64,000 nucleotides of DNA from Robiginitomaculum sp. (GTDB lineage Bacteria; Pseudomonadota; Alphaproteobacteria; Caulobacterales; Maricaulaceae), in the NCBI GenBank assembly GCA_021776515.1, contig JAJFFS010000017.1, positions 1 through 64,000 of the forward strand. The letters are read 5' to 3'. Numbering within the stretch: position 1 is the first letter of the stretch; each line of letters begins with the position of its first letter. The notes below the pieces were generated by a model. The model saw only the letters and a list, made by a program, of their open reading frames with translations. It was not told the DNA's origin and made no database searches. This document shows positions 1-7,856 of the stretch, one piece after another. Position numbers and translations under genes: made by a program.

Positions 1-836
1 GCAGATGCAATTTGCTGGTAGGCCTCTGGTGTGAGGTCAGATTTATCCCACTCAAAATACACCGTGATTGCCACTTTGTTACACACTGGCGCGGGAGGGG
101 GTGGGGGTGGGGGCGGAGTTGGGGGCGGAGGAGGTGGTGTAGGTGGGGGCGTAGGTGGTGGTGGCGGAGGTGGAGGTGGCGCACCAAACTTATACCTGAA
201 CTGTGCAAATACGTCATGAGACGTATAGCTGCCTATGTCGATAAAGCTGGCGGAGGTTCCACTGAAAGCATCAAAGTTATTGCTTTCAGATTTGAAGTAC
301 CGATAGCCAAGATCAAAAGTCCAGTTGCGGTCAATATTATACCCGATACCAGCCAGGAGATTGTAGGCTAAATCACTTTTCGCATCTTTCGCTGCTCCAA
401 CAGGAGATGTTGGAAGGCCATTTGATGTGCCAATGGCGCTAAGGTGAGTACGACCATATCCGATCCCGGCACCCAGATAGGGCACAAACCTGCTGTTTGT
501 TTCAAAATCATAAATGACGTTGGCCATAAACGATGTTGAGCTCAAATCAGATGAACTATTTGGATATTTTCCTACAGCCCCGGTATCATTCCAGCGTTGT
601 GTCAGATCAAAATCTACGCGCCAGTTGTTACCAAAATCATAGCCAAGGCCCAAAGTGGGGCGAATTTCGCCTTCGGAATTTATTTTCCCGTTCAAGGCGC
701 CTGTGATATTCATGCTTTCGAGGCTGCCATAACCAAGACCGGCACGTGCGTACCAGCCTTCATCACCAGCATAAGACGCTGAGGTTGCCCCTAACATTGC
801 TGCAGTTGCGACCGCAGATAGAAGTAATTTCTTCAT
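1..836 (-). CDS. OmpA-type outer membrane beta-barrel protein, partial (C-terminus beyond left edge)
   Basis: The reading frame is open from an ATG at 836 down to base 1, so the gene is truncated by the window. A strong GGGAGGGG ribosome site precedes the ATG. The first ~23 residues form a signal peptide ending SASYA. It is followed by a barrel of the small OmpA/opacity type with alternating aromatic strands (YARAGLGYG, VIYDFE, FVPYLGAGIGYG, FDLGYRYF, FAQFRYKFG). A run of about 30 residues, nearly all proline with a few threonines (bases ~92-183), then links to the start of an OmpA C-terminal domain (TVYFEWDKSDLTPEA), a fold that binds peptidoglycan in known family members. The role is therefore probably structural, tethering outer membrane to cell wall. 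The family assignment is solid; the specific function is not known. Confidence 0.85.
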   Translation of the reverse strand, partial: MKKLLLSAVATAAMLGATSASYAGDEGWYARAGLGYGSLESMNITGALNGKINSEGEIRPTLGLGYDFGNNWRVDFDLTQRWNDTGAVGKYPNSSSDLSSTSFMANVIYDFETNSRFVPYLGAGIGYGRTHLSAIGTSNGLPTSPVGAAKDAKSDLAYNLLAGIGYNIDRNWTFDLGYRYFKSESNNFDAFSGTSASFIDIGSYTSHDVFAQFRYKFGAPPPPPPPPPTPPPTPPPPPPTPPPPPPPPAPVCNKVAITVYFEWDKSDLTPEAYQQIAS

Positions 837-917
837 AATCCCCTCCCGAGGCTGCCCCTCGAACATTAAAACATATTGTCCGCATCGTAATGAAAGCGAG
901 ACACATAACTCATAGCA

Positions 918-936
918 GTCAGGATCGATTCCTGAC
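918..936. repeat. Perfect 7-bp inverted repeat upstream of the OmpA-type gene
   Basis: GTCAGGA, five bases, then TCCTGAC, about 82 bases before the start codon of the minus-strand outer membrane protein gene. It could be an operator or a hairpin in the 5' untranslated region. No T-run follows on either side, so it is not a terminator. Confidence 0.4.
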
Positions 937-1095
937 AAGCTTAATACTGAATATAGGATTGATCATCAAAACACCAGACACTAAGTGGTAAAAATACGAG
1001 AAATATATTTTTCAGCGCGTCTGTTGTGTAAATGCAACACAAGGCATGGGGCTTTCAATATAGTTATGGATTATGTACAAGCAGATCTTGTTTTC

Positions 1096-1521
1096 TCAAG
1101 TCTGGCGCTTTAGTGCACGGGTCACTTGTGGTGGCATATAAGTCTCATCGTGTTTGGCTAATATACGCGTTGCTATAAACACACCATTTTCATTCAAGGT
1201 TCCTTCTGCAACAACACCTTGCCCTTCACGAAAAAGGTCGGGCAAAACCTTATCATATTCCACAATAACAGTGTTTTCAAAATCGGTAACTTCAAATCTT
1301 ACTTTCAGTCCCTCGCCTCGTTTTATACTACCGTCTTTAACCATGCCTCCCAGACTCAGTTTTTTAGTTGATGATGGCTTTTTTTCAGCTAATTCTGTTG
1401 GTGAATGAAAATAGGAAATGCTATCTCGCAGTGCTGATGCAACGAGAAAGGCAGCAATGATCAGTATGGTGCCACCTAAGCCTATGGTAATAAGCCGGGA
1501 ATTGCGTTTTTTTGGTTTCAC
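1096..1521 (-). CDS. ccmE: Cytochrome c maturation heme chaperone CcmE
   Basis: A 141-residue periplasmic heme chaperone that carries heme from CcmC to the CcmF/H ligase. It has one N-terminal membrane anchor (residues ~10-31) and an OB-fold domain. The signature LAKHDETY gives the covalent heme-binding His124 and the nearby Tyr128. Length is typical of the family. The start is supported by GAGGAAA just upstream. It is transcribed away from ccmF, sharing a 150-base intergenic region, whereas in many alphaproteobacteria ccmE sits directly before ccmF on the same strand. Confidence 0.95.
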   Translation of the reverse strand: MKPKKRNSRLITIGLGGTILIIAAFLVASALRDSISYFHSPTELAEKKPSSTKKLSLGGMVKDGSIKRGEGLKVRFEVTDFENTVIVEYDKVLPDLFREGQGVVAEGTLNENGVFIATRILAKHDETYMPPQVTRALKRQT

Positions 1522-1671
1522 GGTTTCCTCACGTATTTTACAAACGGGTAGTCGTATTTACCGGCACAACATGTCAGCCCACAAGGCATCAAATTATCAC
1601 ATCCTCTTGAACACGCTCCTTATCACACTGAAAAGGGTGTGCATGTATAAAAATCCAGCTAGTAAAGAATC

Positions 1672-3618
1672 ATGAGCGCTGAACTTGGATTATTGTCTTT
1701 GTTGTTGGCACTGGGCTGTGCCTTGTTGCAAAGCTATGCCGCGTTTCGCAATGACGAGGGGGGGGCAGCTTTGGCGTTAAGTGCGGCACGGGCCCATGCC
1801 GTGGCAACACTGGCCTCATTTTTATTTTTGCTGGCCGCATTTGCAGCCTCTGATTTTTCGGTTGCCTCGGTTGTCGCCAACAGTCACTCGACGAAACCCA
1901 TATTCTACAAAATAGCCGCCGGGTGGGGTAATCATGAAGGTTCGATGCTGCTTTGGGCATTGTTGCTGGCTGTTTACGGTGCATTTTTTGCGCAAGCTCA
2001 AGGTAAGCAAACGCGTGATGGGCGGTTTGCCGTGGGTGTTCTGGGCCTGCTTAGTGTAGGTGTTCTGGCATTCATCACATTAGCCTCAAACCCTTTTTGG
2101 CGGCAAATACCGGCGGCGGTGGATGGGCGCGGTCTCAACCCGTTATTGCAAGACATTGGTCTGATTATCCATCCTCCCATGCTTTATCTGGGTTATGTGG
2201 GTTTTGCTGTGCCTTTTGCTATGGCGGTGGGGGCGTTGGCCAAAGGTAATATTGATGCCGAATGGGCAAAACGAGCGCGCCCCTGGATGTTGATCGCCTG
2301 GGGGTTTCTGACCTGGGGCATCGCGCTTGGTTCCTGGTGGGCATACCGCGAACTGGGCTGGGGAGGGTACTGGTTTTGGGATCCGGTGGAAAACGCTTCT
2401 CTTTTGCCCTGGCTTGTTGGCGCAGCACTGGTGCATTCAACTTTGGTGCTGGAACGTCGTGGTGGTTTTCCTGGCTGGACGGCATTGCTGGCTATTGTAA
2501 CGTTTTCGCTCAGCCTGATTGGCACGTTTATTGTTCGTTCCGGACTATTAACATCAGTCCACGCCTTTGCCGTGGATCCGGAGCGCGGGTTGGCTATTCT
2601 GGCCTATCTGGTTATAGCCATTGGTAGTGCTTTGGTGCTTTTTGCCCGGCGGGCGCGCTCTTTTGAGGCGGATATTCATTTTACCCCGGCATCCCGCGAA
2701 GCGATGGTTTTGATCAACAATCTGGTGATGAGTTCAGCCGCCGCTGCCGTTTTTCTGGGTACGCTCTATCCACTTTTTATTGATGCTATTGGCGCTGCGC
2801 CGCTTTCCGTAGGGGCACCATTTTTTGCCAGCACGGCTGTGCCGCTTTTTATTATTGGTATGGCGGCCATGGGGCTGGCCCCTCTGGCGGTGTGGCGCAA
2901 AGGCACATTGATGCAAGCCCTGGGGCAGAGCCGTTTTGCGCTAGGTATTGCACTGGCCGGGATAGCGCTGACGATTGCCTTGAAACCAGGCAGTATTTTA
3001 GGGCCATTGGCGGTCGGTGCATCTCTCTGGGTCGGGGCCGGAATGATTACCCATAGTGTAAAACGGCGTAATATGCGGTGGACAGGGGATCAATGGGCCA
3101 TGGTGCTGGGCCATGTTGGGCTGGCCATTGCTGCATTGGGTATGGCGGCAACGGCTCTTTTCTCAACCGAGGTGAGCCAAGCGGTCAGCCCGGGTGATGT
3201 TGTCCGCCTTGGCAAGGTCGAGGCCCGTTTTGATGGTATTACGGGTATTCGTGGTCCTAACTTCTCTGCCGAACAGGCACAGATCAGTATTCTGGATGAG
3301 GCTGGCAAGGCCACGCGCACTTTATATCCCGAACGGCGTTTTTATCCGGCCAGTAATATGCCCACAACCGAAGCGGCACTGGCCTCCACCATCTTTGGCG
3401 ATTTGCACGTTACCATTTCTGCGTTGACCGAAAAGGAAGGCGAAAAAACGGTTATCAAGGGCTGGGCGGTACGTCTCTTCAATCGCCCTCTGATTAGCTG
3501 GATATGGGTGGGTGCGGCGATGACAGGACTTGGCAGTCTTGTCGGCGGGTTTGGTCCGGCCTGGCGACGACGGCGTCAAAAAATGGTAACACCTGTACAG
3601 TCGCACGGTGCATCATGA
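1672..3618 (+). CDS. ccmF: Cytochrome c heme lyase subunit CcmF
   Basis: A 648-residue polytopic inner membrane protein that receives heme from CcmE and, with CcmH and CcmI, attaches it to apocytochrome c. The tryptophan-rich heme-handling signature GWGGYWFWDPVEN lies at residues ~228-241, followed by ENASLLPWL. Many hydrophobic segments alternate with conserved histidine-containing loops (IIHPPMLYLGY, VHSTLVLERR). The stop codon overlaps the ATG of ccmH (ATGA), so the two are translationally coupled. It is the first gene of the plus-strand ccm run. Confidence 0.97.
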   Translation: MSAELGLLSLLLALGCALLQSYAAFRNDEGGAALALSAARAHAVATLASFLFLLAAFAASDFSVASVVANSHSTKPIFYKIAAGWGNHEGSMLLWALLLAVYGAFFAQAQGKQTRDGRFAVGVLGLLSVGVLAFITLASNPFWRQIPAAVDGRGLNPLLQDIGLIIHPPMLYLGYVGFAVPFAMAVGALAKGNIDAEWAKRARPWMLIAWGFLTWGIALGSWWAYRELGWGGYWFWDPVENASLLPWLVGAALVHSTLVLERRGGFPGWTALLAIVTFSLSLIGTFIVRSGLLTSVHAFAVDPERGLAILAYLVIAIGSALVLFARRARSFEADIHFTPASREAMVLINNLVMSSAAAAVFLGTLYPLFIDAIGAAPLSVGAPFFASTAVPLFIIGMAAMGLAPLAVWRKGTLMQALGQSRFALGIALAGIALTIALKPGSILGPLAVGASLWVGAGMITHSVKRRNMRWTGDQWAMVLGHVGLAIAALGMAATALFSTEVSQAVSPGDVVRLGKVEARFDGITGIRGPNFSAEQAQISILDEAGKATRTLYPERRFYPASNMPTTEAALASTIFGDLHVTISALTEKEGEKTVIKGWAVRLFNRPLISWIWVGAAMTGLGSLVGGFGPAWRRRRQKMVTPVQSHGAS

Positions 3619-4007
3619 GGGTGGTCATGATCGTATTGGCTATGGTGATGCTGGGGGCGGCGGCCAATGCTCAAGAAAAACCTCTGGATGATCCCGCACA
3701 AGAATCCCGCGCGCTTGATCTGTTCAAGGAATTACGTTGCCCGACCTGCATTGCCCAATCCATCCATGATTCCAATGCTGATATTGCGGTGGATTTGCGC
3801 AGCATAGTTCGTGAACAAATTGCGCAGGGGCACAGCAATGCGCAAATCCGTGAATTTCTGGTGCTGCGTTATGGCGATGTTATTTTGCTGCGTCCGCCTG
3901 TGAACCCAACGACTTTGCCATTATGGCTGGGGCCGTGGTTTATTTTCATATTTGGCGGCATTATTTTCTTTTTTGTGCTGCGTAAACACAGCGTGAAGGC
4001 AGACTAG
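3615..4007 (+). CDS. ccmH: Cytochrome c maturation thiol reductant CcmH/CycL
   Basis: A 130-residue protein that keeps the CXXCH cysteines of apocytochrome c reduced for heme ligation. It has a cleavable signal peptide (ending AANAQ), the active motif LRCPTCIAQS with both cysteines, a helical domain ending EFLVLRYGDVILLRPP, and one C-terminal membrane anchor (LPLWLGPWFIFIFGGIIFFFVL). The ATG at 3615 overlaps the ccmF stop; a longer upstream frame lies inside ccmF and is not needed. The more usual motif is LRCPVCQGQS; the changes here do not touch the cysteines. Confidence 0.95.
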   Translation: MRVVMIVLAMVMLGAAANAQEKPLDDPAQESRALDLFKELRCPTCIAQSIHDSNADIAVDLRSIVREQIAQGHSNAQIREFLVLRYGDVILLRPPVNPTTLPLWLGPWFIFIFGGIIFFFVLRKHSVKAD

Positions 4008-4011
4008 GGAA

Positions 4012-4650
4012 ATGAGCGCAGCTTCATTCATACCCTTATCTTTGCGTGCGCAAAAGCTGGGTTGTGATCGCGGCGGGCATCCGGTTTTTCGAGGTGTCAG
4101 CTTTAGTCTTGCCCCCGGTGAGGCGCTTATCCTGCGCGGTGACAATGGTGCGGGGAAAACCAGCCTGTTGCGTGTTATTGCCGGTTTAACCCCCCATTGT
4201 GAAGGTGTTGTGCAAACACGCGAGCACGGAGAAGAATGGTCAAATGCTCCTGCCCTTGGCCAGATTGCCTGGCAAGGTCATGCCGATGCCCACAAACTAA
4301 CCTTGAGTGTACGTGAAAATCTTGTGTTTTGGGCGCGCATTCATAAGAATAACGCTGATTTGGAAACGGTATTGGATGAGGTTGGTATCTCCGCATTTGC
4401 GCACATGCAGACGGGGCAACTTTCTGCCGGGCAAAAGCGGCGGCTGGCACTGGCCCGGTTGCTCATACAAAACCAGCCCATCTGGTTGCTTGATGAACCC
4501 ACCGCCAGTCTGGATGCAAAAGCCGCACAGATGAGCGAGATGCTCACATCTGCGCATCTTCGTGCCGGGGGTATTGCCGTAATTGCCACCCACAGCAATT
4601 TTGCCCCGCCGGGCAAGGTTAGCGAACTTAACCTGGTGGCAGCAGCATGA
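4012..4650 (+). CDS. ccmA: Heme exporter ATP-binding protein CcmA
   Basis: A 212-residue ABC ATPase of the CcmABCD complex, which releases holo-CcmE from CcmC. It shows a Walker A motif (GDNGAGKTS, residues ~43-51), a signature LSAGQKRRLALARLL (~137-151), a Walker B motif WLLDEPTASLD (~158-168) and a switch histidine (IATHSN). It begins four bases after the ccmH stop and ends with an ATGA overlap into ccmB, consistent with one polycistronic message. Confidence 0.95.
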   Translation: MSAASFIPLSLRAQKLGCDRGGHPVFRGVSFSLAPGEALILRGDNGAGKTSLLRVIAGLTPHCEGVVQTREHGEEWSNAPALGQIAWQGHADAHKLTLSVRENLVFWARIHKNNADLETVLDEVGISAFAHMQTGQLSAGQKRRLALARLLIQNQPIWLLDEPTASLDAKAAQMSEMLTSAHLRAGGIAVIATHSNFAPPGKVSELNLVAAA

Positions 4651-5312
4651 ACTGGCTGGGTACATTCATGGCGGTTCTGGCCCGCGATACCGGCACCGCA
4701 AGGCGGGCGGGCGGCGGCTGGGCGCAAGGTGCCGTTTTCTTTTTGTTGTTTATATTGCTTGCGGCCTTTGCCATAGGGCCGGAAACCCGTGCACAAGGAC
4801 CAATTGCCCCGGCTCTTGTGTGGCTGGCGGCTGTTTTGGCCAGCCAGTTGTCACTGGATCATCTGTTTCGCGCTGATCTGGAGGATGGTTCACTGGATAT
4901 ATTGCTTGCTTCAGGGGCGTCGTTAAGCGCGATTGCGGCGGGCAAGGCGGTGGCGCACTGGCTGGCCAGTTTTGCGCCGGTAACGCTATTATCGCCCTTG
5001 GCAGCATTAATGCTGGGGGCAAAACCGGAAACCCTGGTGCCTCTGATGGTATCATTGGCCATTGGCGGGCCGGCATTTGTGTTTTTCGGGGCTATGGGGG
5101 CGGCGCTTGCCGCAGGCAGGCACGGTGGTGGTTTGCTGGTCATGCTGCTGTCAGGCCCCTTATTGGCACCACCGCTGATTTTTGGTGCCGGTGTTATCCG
5201 TGCTGGCGTACTGGATACGCCTGACTTGAAACTTTTGTTGGCGAGTACATTAATGGCACTCGTGCTTTCCCCTATTATTTGCGCTGCTGCCTTGCGCGTG
5301 CATTTGGAATAA
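4647..5312 (+). CDS. ccmB: Heme exporter membrane protein CcmB
   Basis: A 221-residue inner membrane permease subunit that pairs with CcmA. It has six predicted hydrophobic segments and the family-typical region SQLSLDHLFRADLEDGSLDILL near residues 65-90. It overlaps ccmA by the ATGA junction and is followed after 13 bases by ccmC. Confidence 0.94.
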   Translation: MNWLGTFMAVLARDTGTARRAGGGWAQGAVFFLLFILLAAFAIGPETRAQGPIAPALVWLAAVLASQLSLDHLFRADLEDGSLDILLASGASLSAIAAGKAVAHWLASFAPVTLLSPLAALMLGAKPETLVPLMVSLAIGGPAFVFFGAMGAALAAGRHGGGLLVMLLSGPLLAPPLIFGAGVIRAGVLDTPDLKLLLASTLMALVLSPIICAAALRVHLE

Positions 5313-5325
5313 GGTTTTTAAATTC

Positions 5326-6093
5326 ATGTTTTCATATTTTGCAAACCCCGAACGCTTTCAAAATCTGGCTAAATGGCTGGTGCCGCCATTGGCGGTGCTT
5401 GGCCTTTTGGGCATTGTCATTGGCTTTGGTGCCGGGCTTTTCCTGACACCGGCTGATTACCAGCAAGGCGACGCGGCGCGGATGATGTATGTCCATGTTC
5501 CGGCGGCCTGGTTGTCCTCATTTTCCTATGCCTTTCTGGCAGTTGCCAGTCTCATCAGTTTTGTCTGGCGTCATAATCTGGCCGATGCAGCTGCCAAGGC
5601 TGCTGCGCCTCTGGGGGCGGCGTTTACATTTCTGGCACTGCTGACCGGCGCATTATGGGGCAAGCCCATGTGGGGGGCGTACTGGGTGTGGGATGCGCGG
5701 CTAACCTCTATGCTGGTGATGTTCTTTTTGTATCTGGGGTATATGGCGGTGCGTAACATCGTGCCGGACGAGGCACGTGCTGCCCGCCTTGCGGCCATTA
5801 CCGCCATGGTCGGGGCGATTAATTTGCCCATTATTAAGTTTTCTGTGGACTGGTGGTCCAGCCTGCATCAGCCATCCAGCGTTTTTCGCACTGGTGGTTC
5901 GGCCATAGATAGCTCGATGCTGTGGCCGTTACTGGTGGCGGCTCTTGGTTATACGGCATTTTTTGGCTGGCTGGTGCTTGTGCAGGTTCAGACAGAGCTG
6001 GAGCGGCGCAAAATTGCCCGTTTGCAAAGACGTCTCACCGGGGGACGGGTATCCCGCCCCGAGAACCCGCAAAGGAGCGTTTCTGATGGTTGA
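5326..6093 (+). CDS. ccmC: Heme exporter protein CcmC
   Basis: A 255-residue, six-segment membrane protein that loads heme onto CcmE. It contains the tryptophan-rich motif WGKPMWGAYWVWDARLTSM (residues ~111-129) and the flanking conserved histidines (MYVHVPAAW and SSLHQPSS). The C-terminal tail is basic and cytoplasmic. The last eight bases overlap ccmD. Confidence 0.96.
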   Translation: MFSYFANPERFQNLAKWLVPPLAVLGLLGIVIGFGAGLFLTPADYQQGDAARMMYVHVPAAWLSSFSYAFLAVASLISFVWRHNLADAAAKAAAPLGAAFTFLALLTGALWGKPMWGAYWVWDARLTSMLVMFFLYLGYMAVRNIVPDEARAARLAAITAMVGAINLPIIKFSVDWWSSLHQPSSVFRTGGSAIDSSMLWPLLVAALGYTAFFGWLVLVQVQTELERRKIARLQRRLTGGRVSRPENPQRSVSDG

Positions 6094-6256
6094 ACTTTTG
6101 GATATGGGAAAATACAGCGTTTTTATCTGGACTTCTTATGGTGTTTCCACTGCTGTTATCTGCGGCCTTATGGTGTGGATATTGGGACAGCGTAACAAGA
6201 CGAAGGCGCAATTGCAGGCCCTTGAAGCCCAGATAAAAAGTGAAACTTCTTCATGA
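6086..6256 (+). CDS. ccmD: Heme exporter protein CcmD
   Basis: A 56-residue single-span protein (MVELLDMGKYSVFIWTSYG..., then a hydrophobic helix, then a basic tail) matching the size and layout of CcmD, which stabilises the CcmABC-CcmE complex. The ATG at 6086 has AAAGGAG ten bases upstream, inside ccmC. A longer frame begins upstream within ccmC but lacks a better start. The stop overlaps the start of ccmI. Confidence 0.9.
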   Translation: MVELLDMGKYSVFIWTSYGVSTAVICGLMVWILGQRNKTKAQLQALEAQIKSETSS

Positions 6257-7131
6257 GTATACTGTTTCTTGTTATGGCCGTGGCACTGGTCTTATCAGTG
6301 AGTGCTATGGCGGTTGCGGGCGCACAAAGGCGCTCACCTACGCTTTGGGTTGCCGCTGGTGCATTGGCTCTCTTTGCCATTGGTAATTACGCCTTTTTGG
6401 GGCGACCAGAACTTACCCTGCCCAGAGCCGCAACGCTGGAAGTTTTGCAATCCCGAGCCGTCGCTAAAATGGATGAAACCAGGGCTGTATTGGCCCGCAG
6501 CACTGATGCAAGCGTTGAAAACTGGACTGAACTGGCCAATCAGTATTGGGCGGCGGGCAGTCCTGAAAAAGCGGCTGAGGCGCTTGGTGCAGCTGCTGCC
6601 ATTGCCACCATACCAGAGGAGCGTGACAGCCTGTTGGGCAATCAGGCACAGGCCTTGGTGAATGCTAATGACAGGCGGGTCGGGGCCAAGGCCCGCACCC
6701 TGTTTGCGGACATACTGGTACGCAATCCTGATGATTTGCGGGCGTTATTCTTTTTAGGTCTGGCCGCGGAAGACGCTGGCGACAAGGCCGCCACGCAAAC
6801 CTATTGGGGGCGCATTATTGCTATTGCCCCCGAAGGTACGCCGTGGCGCGAAACCCTGCTGGCCCGTATAGGTCAGGTTGGGGAAGAAAGTTCGCCAACA
6901 CCACAGCCAGATCCAGATAGCGAGATGATCAGGGCCATGGTGGCACGTCTGGCTACGCGCTTGGCCACCGAGGGCGGCACAGCACAAGAATGGGCGCAGC
7001 TTGGAAAATCCTATGGTGTACTGGGGCAATGGGATAAGGCGCTAATGGCCTATGATGAGGCCATTGCGCTAGCCCCGGAGGACAAGGGCTTGAAAACCGC
7101 CCGGGATAATGCTGCGGCACAGGCGCAATAA
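6253..7131 (+). CDS. ccmI: Cytochrome c maturation protein CcmI (TPR type)
   Basis: A 292-residue protein with two N-terminal membrane spans (residues ~1-22 and ~30-48) and a TPR-rich periplasmic part (NWTELANQYWAAGSPEKAAEALGAA; EWAQLGKSYGVLGQWDKALMAYDEAI). CcmI holds apocytochrome c C-termini for the CcmFH ligase. It overlaps ccmD by ATGA and ends the operon. The thioredoxin-like ccmG, commonly placed right after ccmD, is not here. Confidence 0.9.
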   Translation: MSILFLVMAVALVLSVSAMAVAGAQRRSPTLWVAAGALALFAIGNYAFLGRPELTLPRAATLEVLQSRAVAKMDETRAVLARSTDASVENWTELANQYWAAGSPEKAAEALGAAAAIATIPEERDSLLGNQAQALVNANDRRVGAKARTLFADILVRNPDDLRALFFLGLAAEDAGDKAATQTYWGRIIAIAPEGTPWRETLLARIGQVGEESSPTPQPDPDSEMIRAMVARLATRLATEGGTAQEWAQLGKSYGVLGQWDKALMAYDEAIALAPEDKGLKTARDNAAAQAQ

Positions 7132-7142
7132 ATTATTCTGGC

Positions 7143-7856
7143 CTACAGCATGTCACGAGAATATTTGCCATAACGCATGGAAAAAAACGGGACCGGGCGC
7201 GCCGGATCGCGTAGTCGTTTGGCCAGTTCATCCAGAACAATGCTGGTAATCATCGGCAGGTCCAGCGCCCTGGTTTGCTCAATCGTGTGCCAGGATAAAT
7301 CTTCAAGCTCACCACTGGCATTACATTCTGGCAGGTCGATCAGGTCATCGGCACGGGCAGTAAAAAACCAGGCGTCAAAGCGTTTGGGGTGATAGGGCGG
7401 CGTGATTGCCCGTGCGGTGAGGGAAAGCGCCCCCAGGTCTGCGCCCAGATTACGTGTGGTAAAATCATCCCAGCCTTTCGGGGCTTTGCGAGGGTGGGCG
7501 GAAGGCCGCGCCAGCAAAAGGCCTGTTTCCTCAAAGGTTTCGCGGATGGCTGCTGCACTTGCGGCCAGTGCACGGTGCGGCGTTAAATGACGTTCCAGTA
7601 TGCTTTGGGTCTGCGGTAATAAGGTGCTGGCCGCCGGGGCAAAGGCATCACTACGCTCGGCTTTGCCGCCGGGAAAAACACTCTTTGAGGGCATGAAGCC
7701 ATGCCCGGCGGCGCGTTTACCCATCAGCACTTGCGGGTTTTGCTCATCACCGCGTAACAGGATCAGCGTTGCCGACAATTTTGGGCGTACCGCACGGCCC
7801 TTGCGGGGTTTGTCGGCGGGGTCGGTGTCTTTGTATTGTTTGTTATCTTTGTTCAA
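7143..7856 (-). CDS. NUDIX hydrolase, coupled to rnr, TTG start
   Basis: A 237-residue NUDIX protein. The box is split: FPGGKAERSD is separated by roughly 35 residues from the catalytic AAIRETFEETGLLL, a layout known in NUDT8/NUDT19-like and CoA-type NUDIX enzymes. The substrate is not evident. The start is a TTG (7856) overlapping the rnr stop (TTGA). No in-frame ATG occurs before residue 45, which already lies inside the domain, so TTG with translational coupling is the best start. The pairing with rnr is common in alphaproteobacteria. Confidence 0.88.
   Translation of the reverse strand: MNKDNKQYKDTDPADKPRKGRAVRPKLSATLILLRGDEQNPQVLMGKRAAGHGFMPSKSVFPGGKAERSDAFAPAASTLLPQTQSILERHLTPHRALAASAAAIRETFEETGLLLARPSAHPRKAPKGWDDFTTRNLGADLGALSLTARAITPPYHPKRFDAWFFTARADDLIDLPECNASGELEDLSWHTIEQTRALDLPMITSIVLDELAKRLRDPARPVPFFSMRYGKYSRDML

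Noticed and set aside
12-371. Plus-strand frames with glycine/arginine/tryptophan-rich repeats
   Set aside because: They are the antisense of the proline-rich linker of the OmpA-type gene on the minus strand.
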